Translations under genes and position numbers: made by a program
The notes under the pieces: model-generated
What the model was told of the DNA's origin: nothing
Databases searched by the model: none
Seen by the model: the letters and a program-made list of their open reading frames with translations, nothing else
DNA from: Lepidurus packardi
Lineage: Eukaryota; Arthropoda; Branchiopoda; Notostraca; Triopsidae
DNA: 64,000 nt
Assembly (NCBI GenBank): GCA_023053545.1
Contig: JAKZAN010000006.1
Coordinates: forward strand, 5,089,001 to 5,153,000
Direction of reading: 5' to 3'
In this document: piece after piece, positions 13,501 through 28,157 of the stretch
Position numbering within the stretch: position 1 is the stretch's first letter
How the letters are laid out: each line of letters opens with the position of its first letter

Positions 13501-16500
13501 GATTTTAAAACGATTCAAGCGATTTACCGTTTTTTTTCTTCCAAATAAAACGATTTCAAACATTGTCAATTTCTTCTTTTCTTTTGGATGCAAAACCGTA
13601 TCGCAGAGTTGTGATACAAGAGAAAACGACCACAGACGGATCGATTCATTCGGAAATGCATTGGAAGCGGGCGTCGCGTGACGACAGCGGCATCTACCAT
13701 TGTTTCGCTAGCAATTTATACGGCCATGATGAACGCGCTGTGCAATTACTGGTCCAAGGTACTTTAAGCGCTACGTAAACATTATTCCAACCCTTGAACA
13801 GATGAGTAGCTTGGGAGCACATTTTCTAAAAAAAAAAAGAAAAAAAGGTTTCCCATCTCTTTTTCTTTGCTCCCATAGTAACCCCCTATACTTATACCAC
13901 TAACCCCCTCTGTTGTCCACCGGCAGAACCTCCCGACCCGCCAAAACAATTAAGGGTGACCGATAAATCAAGCCGAAGCGTACAGCTGGCTTGGACAGCG
14001 TCCACGGATGGGAATTCTCCCTTAATTCATTACAAGTTACAATACAAAATCCGGACAGGTAAGTAAATAATTCGAGAACGACCCTCTCTTCCATTCCCTG
14101 CCCCCCTTCCTTACATTCCCATCTTTCATGAACTACTGGGAAATGAAGATATCTGAAACTTGCATGCTTCTCATACCAGTGCCTTGGCAAGAACGTCTGC
14201 CAGAAGTGATTGTATCCGGTACCGAAAACGTTGCTATGGTGACGGGCCTCCATCCTGCGACTTCTTACGAATTCAAGTTAATTAGCGTTAACAGCATGGG
14301 GGAGAGTCTTCCGAGCGAGGTAAGAAAAGAGAAGAAAGGAAAAAAGAAAGTATCGGGCTTTGTCCGAAGCTTTAAGTAACAATGGAAGTACCAGTCCAAA
14401 CATTTCTTAGCTGATACTTTGACTGTAATACTCGCTGGGGTACTGGTACTTTGACTGTAATACTTGCAGAGCAAACCAATGCTTTTTGGTTTATGGACTA
14501 TTAAAACACCTCCCCTATGCTTGTTTCCGTAACCCAGGTTTTGGAAGTGACGACCGACAATCAGGAACCCAGTGGTCCCCCGTTAAATGTACGGGTTAAC
14601 GCGGTCAGCAGCCGGGCGCTGGAAATTACGTACAACCAGCCGATACTCGAGCATCTCAACGGCCAATTGAAAGGCTACTTAGTGGGAATCCGAGAACTCA
14701 AGTAAGTTTTCCCAACAAAAGCATCCCAGTAGCTGTTTTCTTAGTTAGAATTTTAGTTTGACGCCTTAGCATGGTGTTTAGCTGGCTAGAGTAACCATCT
14801 CGTGACGTCACAACCAACGCGCCGACTCCAAACGTGTATTTATGTGGTCACATTTCATGTGGCACTACTTAGAAACTGGTTTTAATAGTAGCAGATACTC
14901 AGGAACGACCGAAAAGTAGACCAAATGCTAATTTTGGCTTGGATCGGGGTCTAGTAACCATCTAATGACGTAACAACCAGCGCGGAAACCCCAAAATGTG
15001 CCATTATTGCGTCATATTAGATTGGGCACTGCTTAGTAGCTAGGCTAAGTAGCAGCAAATACTCAAGAACCCTCAAAAAGTAGCCAAAAACACGAATTCT
15101 GACTTGGATCATGGTCTAGTAACAATCTAGTGACGTCACAACCAGTGCCGAGACCCCAAAATGTGTAAATTTTTGGTCACGCTTGACTTGGTTCTGTTTA
15201 GAAACTAGGTTTAGTAGCAGCAGGTACTTAGGAATCCTCAAAAAGCAGCCAAATCCTCAAAAAGGAGCCAAAAACACTCATTTTGGCCTGATCATGGTCT
15301 AGTAACCATCTAGTGTCGTCATGACCAACGCGTAAACCCCAAAATGTGCGATTATTGCGTCACGTTCGATTTGGCACTGCTTAGTAGCTAGGCTTAGTAG
15401 CAACAAATACTCAAGAACCCTCAAAAAGTAGCCAAAAACACGAATTCTGACTTGGATCATGGTCTAGTAACAATCTAGTGACGTCACAACCAGTGCAGGG
15501 ACCCCAAAAGGTGTAAATTTTTGGTCACGCTTGACTTGTGCACTGTTTAGAAACTAGGTTTAGTAGCAGCAGGTACTTAGGAATCCTCAAAAATGAGCCA
15601 AAAACACTCATTTTGGCCTGATCATGGTCTAGTAACCATCTAGTGTCGTCATAACCAACGCGTAAACCCCAAAATATGCCATTATTGCATCATATTCGAT
15701 TTGCCACTGCTTAGTAGCTAGGCTTAGTAGTAGCAAATACTCAAGAACCCTCAAAAAGTAGCCAAAAACACTCATTCTGACTTGGAACACGTCTAGTAAC
15801 CATTTACTGTCGTCATAACCAACGCATAAACCCCCAAATGTGTATTTATTTGGTTATATTTGGTTTGGCATTGCTTAGAAACGGGTCTAGTAGCAGCAGA
15901 TACTCAGAACCCTCAAAAAGTAGCGATAAACACTAATTCTGGCTTGGGGCATGGACTAGTAACAATCCAGTGACGTCACAACCAACCCAGAGATCCCCAA
16001 ATGTGTAGTTTATTTGGTCAAGTTTGGTTTGGCACTGCTAAAAAAAACAAATTTAGTAGCAGCAGACACTCAGGAACTCGCCCAAAATAGCCCAAAACAC
16101 TAAGTTTGGCTTGTGGTCGCGGTCTAGTGCACCATCTAGTGACGTCATAAGGAATTTCTTGTTGCCACAAGTTAAAATTGCTTTCTTAACTCTTCACGGC
16201 ATGGTTTTGTTATCGTATATGAATGGTGGGAAGCTAATATTCTGTGCCTTAAACTATTCGAGTCTCGAGATGAAGTTAAAGTATAAAGTTTGAATGTTTT
16301 TTATCCAAACGAAGAGGAATTGAAACTGGAAGGTTTTTAGCGAATCAAATTTGATGGAATTAAGGATCTGACATCTTTGGTGTCTAATGTGATGCCTTTG
16401 CACAATCTCTCCTCTTTTTTGCTCACTTTTAACACATTCATTACGACTGTCTTCTCTTCTCAGAATGGCTGGGGATTATTATTACCATAAGACGGAGGAA

Positions 16501-19500
16501 ACCGTGACAGAGTTGGTCGTTAATCAGCTGCACCCGTTCACACGCTACGCCGTTGTTGTCAAGGCTTTTAATTCTGCTGGCATTGGGCCTCCCAGCGATG
16601 AAGTAATTGGACAGACAGTCGAGGATGGTAAGGATTCCGCAAGCACCCAAACCTCCCCCCCAAAAAAGAAAATATTTTTTTAAATAAAACTGAAAAGAAG
16701 TCTCCTAACCACAAAAAGCTTTCACTCCCCATCATCTCTCTCATTCATGATCTCATTCTCTGATTCATTTCTTTCATTTCTTTCCTCTACTCTATTTCTT
16801 CTATTCCACTGGGGGGAATCTTCCTCCTGGCACATGTGTGCTTAACTCCTCCCAACGTATGTGGTGGGTGAAAACACTCAAAGTTCCCGAAGGCCCTCCC
16901 TCGGAGACCCGCTGTTTAGCTGTATCTTCCCAAAGTTTGCAGATTAGCTGGCAGTCACCGGAAGAAATGTTCTGCAACGGTATAATTATCGGCTACAAAG
17001 TTCTCTCCGAGCTAGCTGAGCCACAAGGTTAGTTCAAACTTTGTCGATGTATTTCATATGGCTCCTGAAACTTTGTACTAATTGAGATGTCTGGATGTCT
17101 GAATTTCTGAAATTTCTGCTATTTCTCTATTTCTGCATTTCTATCCCCTTTCAAAAGACAACAGCGAAGGTGATGTCAAAACTTCCACCACTCCCAACCT
17201 GGTCCTCAGTGGATTGCACAAGTTCAGCAATTACAGTATCCAAATTGCTGCCTTCACCAAAGCTGGCTTAGGTCCTTACAGCATTTCTGTTTACTGCCGA
17301 ACCCTGGAAGACGGTAACGTCAAACTTTTCTTTTGCATCTTGTAAAAAAAATTGTTGTTGTTGTTGGACTGTTTTTAGTCAAAACTGTGCCATCTAACGG
17401 GCACATTATCGACTACTTCTGACCATTTAATATTTCTGATTTTTTTTTGGATAAAGATTATTTCTAAAACAGCTTTCTATTGATCTTATTATTATCTTTA
17501 AAAAAAAAAAATTACACCACTTCTATTAGTCTGGTATCTTTAAGGTAGTCTACTATACAGTTTCTTAACTTATATAGTCGTTCTGGTTCAGTTTCCCCAA
17601 ATCCTAATACAGTTTCCATGTTAAAGGTTACTGTGATCTGTTCTACTTCGGAGTAAAACAGATCGGAGTAACCTTTAACATGGAAAATGTATTAGGATTT
17701 GGGGGAATTGAACCAAAGAAATTGTTCCTAAATTGCTGAATCGGATGAATAGTTCCGGATGCTCCCACCGCTATCAAAGCGCTGTCATCGTCTAGTAACT
17801 CGGTAGCGTTAGGATGGCTGCCGCCCAACCAAGTGAACGGCCAATTGATCAAATACCACTTGTACATCCGCGCCTTGGAGAGCGCTATGTCTGCCAAGCT
17901 GGGCAAAAGCAAAGCCGTGACGAGTACGGGCAAAGACTCGCCGGTACAGTACCGGGCGGCTCAGAATCAAACGAAGCAACAAGACGCTTCGACCCAAAAG
18001 TTGACGCTGAGTCCCTCGACGACCTTCTACCAGGTGGCGCAACTGCAGCTGCACCAGAAGTACCAGTTTTGGGTCTCTGGAGTGACCAAAGTGGGCGAAG
18101 GAGCCCTCTCGTATGCTGTCACGGTCGGCCCCGCTACGGAAAGTAATAAATGTGACCAATTGAAAGAAAGAGGGACTGATGTCTTGGGTTTCTTTCTTGG
18201 GCTTTTTTTTCGTATCTGTGTCTGTGTTTATATATATAAAACAGTCCCAGCTGGCGTGGTATCGTTTGGCAGGAACTTGCGAGTCAATTGGAAAGAAGAT
18301 GTCAACTTGGAATGCAATTTTGTAGGAAAACCCGAGCCGGCGATCACTTGGAGAAAGGGGTCTCTAGAGATTCAAGTCTCAGACAAGTAAGAGTCTTATA
18401 TAGCTTGCCTTCCCTTCTTGCACACAAGAGTCTTTTGGCACGGAGACACATATAGTGAAAATGTTTGTCCCCCCTCCCGCAATATTGATGAAATGAGAGG
18501 AAGAGGAACGAGGAAGAAGAAAAAAAAGCTAATTAAATGCGTGACTGGTTTCGTTGATGCGGTAGACGACAAGTTTTTGCGGATGGATCGCTTATCTTAC
18601 GGGACCTGCAACTGTCCGACCGGGGAAACTACTCGTGCCATGTACGGAACAAACTGGGAGCGGACCAAGTGACCTACAGCCTTATCGTTCTAGGTAACAG
18701 TTGAAAAACCGAATCCTTGACCTGATGTATCCGGAATTTTTCCAATAATTTTGTACAGTGAAGCGATTAGCGTAATTAGGATTAGCGTAATTTGGATTAG
18801 CGTAATTTAGGTTAGAAAAAGTTATACACCCTGAAGCAAACGTTGGGTAGATTCTGGACTCTTTTTACTGGTAATTATCGCCTCAGAAAAAAATACACTA
18901 ATGAGCGCATTGAAATTGATCCCTGGACTCATAGGGACCGAACCATGCCCTTTCTTTTGAAAGCTAAAACTGGTCTGCATGGGGCTTTGATTCATTTGAA
19001 AACTCAGTCATAAAATAGTGACTTTTTCTACGCGCCATCTATACATTGCGGTCCGAAACCCGTTGCATGCCGTCTATCGAGCCAAGATCCGCGCCTGAGA
19101 GCCTTTCGTCGAGTTTCGGTTCGGCTTAAGGGTGGTTCACACTACCGAGCAAAATAAAAAATCACCAGTCAAAATCAAGAAAAGCCTTGACTGGGGGCGT
19201 GGTTTGGTCTGACTTGTGCCATTCAAATAAAACTTTGGTTTTTGAGCAGCTAAATAATAAATAAAACTGTAAAAAGCTATCCAAATTTACTGAATTAATA
19301 TTATAAAGTTTTTTGTTGCAGTTTTATGTTTTGGCTGCAACATAAAACTTTATTATATTAATTCAGTAAATCTGGATAGCTTTTTACAGTTTTATTTATT
19401 ATTTAGCTGCTCAAAAACCAAAGTTTCCTGCATGTTTTTCATACAACTTTGCTTGGCAATGTGGCAAGTCACACAAATCACAACAAAGGACCCAAATTCA

Positions 19501-22500
19501 ATCTTATTTGAATGGCACAAGTTAGACCAAATCAGACCAAACCACGCCCCCAGTCAGTGATTTTCTTGATTTTGACTGGTGATTTTTTATTTTGAATGGT
19601 AGTGTGAACCACCCTTTAGCAGCCGAGACCCGTTGCATACCGTCCTTCGAGCCAAAACCCGCGGCTTAGAGCCTTTCAGCGAGTTTCGGTTCGGTTTAGC
19701 ACCCGAGAGCCTATTCCCTGGCAATCCGCACGGTGCGAAGGAAAAGTGACTTTCTTAAGTTTGTTTGTGATTAAGTTTGTGAAGTAACCAAAGCGCGTGC
19801 GAAACTGGTTGAGCATTCAAAAGAAAGATAATAGTACGTCGCTATGACTCTAGAAATTGATTTTCAATGCGCTCATAGGTAAAGGCGCTAGTCCTTCAGC
19901 AAGCTGTTCCCCATTGTTATAAAGATAGGAAAAATTGAAATTTTGCGGAAAGGGCCTCAATAATTCCGTTAAATAATTACAATTACCTTAGTCATTTTGC
20001 ATAATTGACCTAGGGGTTCTTGAGCCATAACACTTTCCTTTGGTCTATCCTATGACACATCTTTTTTTCATTTAGAAACCTTACTCCCCCTTTAAAACAG
20101 TTCCTAATTAGATTCAGAAAAAAATAACACAAATTTATCTTCTAGTTGCTCCAGCAACGCCGGTTTTGTCCATCACTTACGTGACCAATCATTCGGTCTC
20201 GCTGAAATGGAGCTTGAGCAATTCGGGTGGAATGCCTTTATTAGGCTACGTTATCCGATACCGTCTCCATGGCCAAGAATGGCGAGAAGAACGGGCCAGT
20301 AAAAAAGACTTGGCGTTTACATTGGCTGGCTTAAAATGCGGATCTGCTTACCAGGTTCTTTTTTGTGTTTTTTGGATATTGTCCCTTCTTAACTCTTCAA
20401 GTTGTTATTGTCCTGTCTGGTTTGGTCGTATAATGGAAACGGGGTACTTTTCTTATTAAGGTTTACATGGTCGCTTCCAACCGCGTGGGTTTAAGTGAAG
20501 CCAGCAACACTATCGCCACCTACACCAAAGGCGCTACAATCAGGTTCCCCGTTCAGCAAAACGAATGGATTGTAGTCAATACGACCACCATCGTGATTCT
20601 CATGAAGGGTTTTGATCGCGAGTGTCCTCTCAAATTTATGGCCGTGGAATACCGGCCTTATCATTCTTCCACTCCATGGATTACAGGTAACGGTTAACCA
20701 AGTTGGTTTCCCTTCTATAGAAAATAATTTATGAGATCTTCAAGTATGCTAGACCACTTCCAATACCCAAATCCTCATAACTTAAACACGACCTGCATGT
20801 GAAGTCGTCGTCTGTCGTGGACCATTTAACTTATACATGATCTTTCGTTTTGTTTTGTTGCCATTGTTTACATATCTAGCTGCTCTGCATGAGCAAGACG
20901 GAAACTACGTGTTTGATCATTTAGAACCTGCAACGCGCTACTTGTTGAAGCTAATTGCCCATAACGATGCAGGGACTTCCAGCGTTGATTTGGATATTAC
21001 CACCTTATCCATCTATGGAAGTAAAAAGATCTTTTTCCATTTAATTTAACTTTTTCGTTACATTTCATGTTAATTTATCTATTGATTTGACTCATTTTTG
21101 ATGATTTTTTATGGATTTTTTATACAGGTACAATGATTTTTTGATTTTTTTGATGATTTTTTATGGGGGTTTTTTAAGGTACAATTTGGCCAAATGCTGC
21201 CCAAGATGACGGTCTGGAGACAAGCAATTTTTTTGCTGATGTTCGTATTCTGACTTCCATGATTATCTCGAGCGTGACGGTTCTCATCACTTTATGCGTC
21301 ATGTGCTTTTTTTATTGGAGTCGAAGTGAGTTTTTTCTGTATGTTTTATCTCTTGCTTCTGTTATTTGCTTTCCTCTTTGTCTTTGTTTCGTTTCTTCAA
21401 AAAAGCTTTTGTTTTTATGATGTTGTGTCTATCATGCATTTCATGTTTTATATTCCTGAATTGCTTTGTAAGGACGCGCCATCGCGCGGCCCAATACGGA
21501 AACTGACTCCGGGCAGTTTACTGAACAAACAGCTGATCAGAGGTTTAGTTATGCCCAACGAGAAAGATGCTACTCCACTGTCAGCAAACGGTCTGGTAAT
21601 ACTTTATGTTTTACTTTCAATTAGTTTACCTCTTCTTATTTCTGTATATTTATTTACGTTAAAACGTAAACACAATATGGTTTATATTCATCAATTTCTT
21701 TATGAATATCGGCCATCTTCTTGATTACATTCCTTTAAAGGTAAACACAGTACATTGTTTACATTCCTTTAACGTTAAACACAGTACATTGTTGACATTC
21801 ATTTAAAGGTAAACACAGTACATTGTTTACATTCCTTTAAAGGTAAACAAAGTAATGACTTACATTGATGAAAAACCTTACTTGTTAAATTGCATACTAT
21901 TTTACTCATAAAACTTAATTTTGTTTTTACTTACTTACGTGTGGTTTTCGTTTTCTTATGGCTAAAAGAATCAAAACTAATTTTGTGTGTGGCAAGTTTT
22001 ATATTAACTCAATTTTTTATTTCTTTCTTCACCCGTTAATAAAGAGTACGACGACGAGATCTGCCCGTATGCTACTTTCCAAATGAAGCACATAGATAAG
22101 AGTTCCAGCCCGGATAACCGAGAAGGCAACTATCGCATGTCTACGTACCGGGTACCGGTTAACAAGGTAAAAGTAACCATTCTACTCTCCGTGAAAACCG
22201 GTTAACGCAAGAGTGGCCGTTACTTTGAATCTTATTTTGGCCGGGAAGTAATGTCTTTTTTTTTCGTTTCCTTTTAGCTCGGCGAACGGGAAATGCCTAC
22301 ACTGCGTTTGTCGGACAAAATGTCGGACGAAGAAGCGTCTGAGAATTCCAAATGGTCTGATACGGACACGGACTATTACCGCGAGTCGTATACGAACCAA
22401 GACTCACGAAAGAGGCCTCCGCCTGTTCCCAAATGGCCCATAAGACCTGGGGCCCAGTCTCGGAACAGTAAAAAGATCCGGCAGAACCCTCCAAGTAATG

Positions 22501-22891
22501 CTTTTAACTTTTTTTATCCTTTTTTGCGCCCTTTTATTTAACCGATTGTAGCTAATATTACTGATCTTCTTATCTTTTTCCGTGCTTCGGGTTGATTCAT
22601 AAGGCTTACCGCCCAGTAACTCTCTAGGTTGGCCTTCCAAAACTAGGTAATATTTTAACTTTGGGAATGTGGTGATCACAAGTTTTTTAGAATGTTTGAA
22701 GTTTTTATTTGATTTTTTATATTGCCAGGCGTTTGCCAAATGTTCCGCAGTTGACAGTGACACCGGAACGAATTGAGCCTCCAAGCAAGTTCGCAGACTT
22801 TGAGCAGCACAGTGAAGCTGGATGTGATTTAGATCCTCGTTTGAAATCTCGTCGTCTTAAGCCTGAAGAGAAGTTTACGATTGCTGTATAG
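1587..22891 (+). CDS. Dscam: Dscam-family immunoglobulin cell-adhesion receptor (5' partial)
   Basis: Homophilic neuronal adhesion receptor of the Dscam family. Exons: 1587-1692, 2343-2557 (Ig1); 3203-3364, 3615-3764 (Ig2); 3956-4073, 4208-4358 (Ig3); 4529-4832 (Ig4); 5366-5510, 7425-7576 (Ig5); 7714-7824, 9278-9436 (Ig6); 9647-9931 and 10469-10753 (two Ig7); 11373-11492, 12395-12580 (Ig8); 12716-12863, 13607-13758 (Ig9); 13927-14058, 14180-14319, 14538-14701, 16464-16627, 16884-17027, 17158-17313, 17753-18142 (FN3 1-4); 18245-18386, 18566-18693 (Ig10); 20146-20354, 20461-20686, 20880-21020 (FN3 5-6); 21179-21325 (TM); 21473-21595, 22045-22166, 22278-22494, 22604-22646, 22729-22891 (tail). 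All phases join: 1965 residues if both Ig7 exons are kept, 1870 with one. Family signatures seen: YSNSTG in Ig1, LYRFIDQTVQPGMAVSLKCS in Ig5, DEICPYATF in the tail, and a C-terminal TIAV like the TMAV end of Drosophila Dscam1 (a likely PDZ ligand). Ig2 and Ig3 exons are single, so this is not a hypervariable Dscam. The exon at 9278 could start at 9275 (tandem acceptor CAGAAG). Confidence 0.95.
1795..2000. repeat. ATCGAT-rich minisatellite in Dscam intron
   Basis: Imperfect tandem copies of an AT-rich unit built on ATAATCGATATCGATAATAG, about 28 bp per period. The motif is self-complementary around ATCGAT. Confidence 0.75.
2111..2154. repeat. 44-bp perfect palindrome
   Basis: The bases 2111-2132 are exactly repeated as their reverse complement at 2133-2154, centred on ATGCAT with no spacer. 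It lies in the intron between the two Ig1 exons. Confidence 0.9.
2690..3175. repeat. Mixed tandem repeats in Dscam intron
   Basis: Two motifs alternate: one containing TTCAAAACCTACTAACTTGA followed by AAGCATGTATTGAGAAGG (about five copies), and one containing CCTCACCTATGCAC followed by TACTGCCGAACTCC (about three copies). They fill most of the intron between Ig1 and Ig2. Confidence 0.8.
5513..5785. repeat. Direct repeat of ~100 bp in Dscam intron
   Basis: A segment beginning TTTCATTGTTGGGACCCTGG and ending GAGCCAGGG occurs twice almost identically, followed by a third diverged partial copy. It starts directly after the donor of the first Ig5 exon. Confidence 0.8.
6236..7045. repeat. Tandem ~354-bp repeat, Dscam Ig5 intron
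   Basis: The string CTTGTGAGAGAATTTTAAA recurs at about 6238, 6592 and 6946, a period of 354 bp; the third copy is incomplete. Each unit carries internal modules of about 55 bp containing GATAAG(G/A)(G/A)CGATTTT, which belong to a family scattered through other introns of the window. Confidence 0.8.
8040..8600. repeat. 80-bp hairpin-forming minisatellite, Dscam Ig6 intron
   Basis: The junction AAGGAGCTACTTTCTCTC occurs at about 8116, 8196, 8276, 8356, 8436 and 8516, exactly 80 bp apart. Within each unit, TCTCTCTTACTCTCTTAGTA is followed by its reverse complement, so every unit can fold into a long hairpin. Copies differ by only a few substitutions. Confidence 0.92.
9647..9931 (+). CDS. Dscam: Dscam exon Ig7-A
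   Basis: This 285-bp exon encodes one complete Ig domain. It starts VPPKIVPF, has the first cysteine in LTCVV, the tryptophan in ITWLKNG and the second cysteine in GNYSCEASN. It is phase 1 at both ends, so it can be skipped or swapped without breaking frame. It matches the Ig7 position of Dscam, the exon-9 array in Drosophila Dscam1. Confidence 0.92.
10469..10753 (+). CDS. Dscam: Dscam exon Ig7-B
   Basis: This second Ig7-type exon has exactly the same length (285 bp) and the same 1-1 phase as the exon at 9647. It starts VPPKIAPF and has cysteines in ATCAV and GNYTCVVAN. Hand alignment with the other copy needs no gaps and gives about 38 identities in 95 residues. The next exon (VPPEW) is clearly Ig8, so the domain count is one too many unless the two exons are alternatives. 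Confidence 0.92.
13080..13330. repeat. Copies of a dispersed ~55-bp module
   Basis: The Ig9 intron holds three or four diverged copies of the module with CCTTAGTxxCATCC, GATAAGGGCGATTTT and a TATGCTT-like end. The same module occurs at 6380-6940 and 53040-53150, and in reverse complement at 26640-26850 and 61030-61180. Confidence 0.65.
14760..16155. repeat. ~172-bp satellite array, Dscam FN3-2 intron
   Basis: About eight to nine copies of a unit with TGGTCTAGTAACCATCTAGTG, a GACGTCA-like core, AACC(C)CAAAATGTG, TTTGGCACTGCTTAGTAGCT and CTCAAAAAGTAGCC. Units alternate between two subtypes, so the longer repeat is about 345 bp. It fills most of the intron between 14701 and 16464. Confidence 0.9.
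17585..17714. repeat. Near-perfect 57-bp inverted repeat before FN3-4
   Basis: The arm starting GGTTCAGTTTCCCCAAATCC is repeated as its reverse complement with about five differences and a ~15-nt loop. The 3' arm ends about 38 nt before the acceptor at 17751-17752, so in the pre-mRNA it would form a strong hairpin next to that splice site. Confidence 0.88.
18901..19876. repeat. Outer inverted-repeat element (host of a nested MITE)
   Basis: The left end ATGAGCGCATTGAAA and right end TTTCAATGCGCTCAT are inverted copies. Similarity continues for about 100 bp inward (for example CTTTCTTTTGAAxGCT and xAACTGGT). Two direct copies of a ~80-bp segment containing CCCGTTGCAT and GAGTTTCGGTTCGG lie inside (19049-19128 and 19621-19699), one on each side of the nested element. 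Confidence 0.7.
19129..19615. mobile_element. Harbinger-like foldback MITE
   Basis: Terminal inverted repeats begin AGGGTGGTTCACACTACC and the two halves are near-complementary along almost their whole length, with an ~80-bp extra stretch in the right arm. A 3-bp direct repeat TTA flanks it (19126-19128 and 19616-19618). PIF/Harbinger elements make 3-bp TWA duplications. There is no coding capacity, so it is non-autonomous. It sits in the intron between Ig10 and FN3-5 of Dscam. Confidence 0.8.
21725..21860. repeat. ~35-bp minisatellite, Dscam tail intron
   Basis: About four copies of GTAAACACAGTACATTGTTT followed by ACATTCCTTTAAA. Confidence 0.85.
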
Positions 22892-23236
22892 AAATATGAA
22901 ACGAAGCGACTTGTGTTTGAAGCCCCAAAGATCCTGTTGATCCTCTTCTCTCAAAGAAAACAAACAGATTTTAAGTCACATATCCTTCGAAATTTTTCGT
23001 TGATGTTCAAAATGTTATAACCCAAACGAGCAATGTTATGGACTTGTCTTCCAATACTGCTGCGTTTGATTGTGCAGTGCCAAGAAAAAGAGTTGGGTTG
23101 GGAGTATACGAGGGGGTGGCCAATTGTTTTAGCCAAGAAAATGTCACCTCCAGAAAGAACTGGTGTAATTGCTAAATAGAAATTGAACTGACTTGAAATT
23201 GATTGGACTGACGTCCCCCTTTGCTAAGCTATTGGC

Positions 23237-23242
23237 AATAAA
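23237..23242 (+). terminator. Poly(A) signal of the Dscam gene
   Basis: AATAAA, about 350 nt after the stop codon at 22889-22891, followed by a T/G-rich stretch. This is the first canonical hexamer downstream of the stop. Confidence 0.65.
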
Positions 23243-24061
23243 GTGGCATTCTTGTTTCTTGTCCAGATTGTCCATTTTGTTTCGAGAACGTCCTGCGTCA
23301 GTTGGGAATCCAAATCCAGATTTAATTGTGTTTGTTTCATAAACGACTTTAATAACGGAGATTTATGCTTTTAGCGAATCAGTTAGATCCTTTCTTTTCT
23401 TACAAATGAAATTCCTGCCTTAAGTTGCTGGACATTGTCGAGGTTGCAAGACTTATATTACGACACTTTCCAAGTTATTAGATGAAATTAGCAGGAAAGA
23501 TTACCTTTTCTTTTCGTTTTCAGTCAACTGCCACAGTTTCACGCCACAAGGTTTCACAATTGATCGAATGTCCATAAACTGAAACGTTTTTACGTTAATG
23601 AATTACAGCTGCGCTTGATCTGCATGACAGCCAACGGATAAATTCAAAAACAAAGCCAAAGGGGCGGGGTAACGCCAAAGCCACAATCTTTTAAACCGTC
23701 ATTTTAAATACGTTTGTAATTTTCGATTTAACGTTAAACGCATGTATAGCCTTAACAATCAATAAGAGAATGATGGTTAAAAACAACATTAGATTAAACG
23801 AATGCTATTATAAATTCCAAGAATGCATGGCGTCGAGCTGGCCGTTTTGGTTCAAATAAGAGCGCGAACGAAACGAAGACTCCGGACGGCGAACTCCCTA
23901 ACTGTAAAGTGGACGAACCGCGAATTAACAGTAAAGTGGACGAATCTCCTGTAATACCAACGCTTCATAGCGCCAGTCAGACGAACCAATAGAAGCGCCA
24001 TCTAATTTTCTTTGTGTGTTGACAAACAACGCTACAATCAAAATTCGACAAGAAACATAAA
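23243..24061. other. Intergenic region, Dscam to KDM7
   Basis: No open frame of interest. The promoter and 5' leader of the KDM7 gene should lie in the last few hundred bases. A short duplicated segment with AGTAAAGTGGACGAA occurs near 23905-23945. No TATA box is obvious. Confidence 0.5.
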
Positions 24062-28157
<4,096 letters not shown>

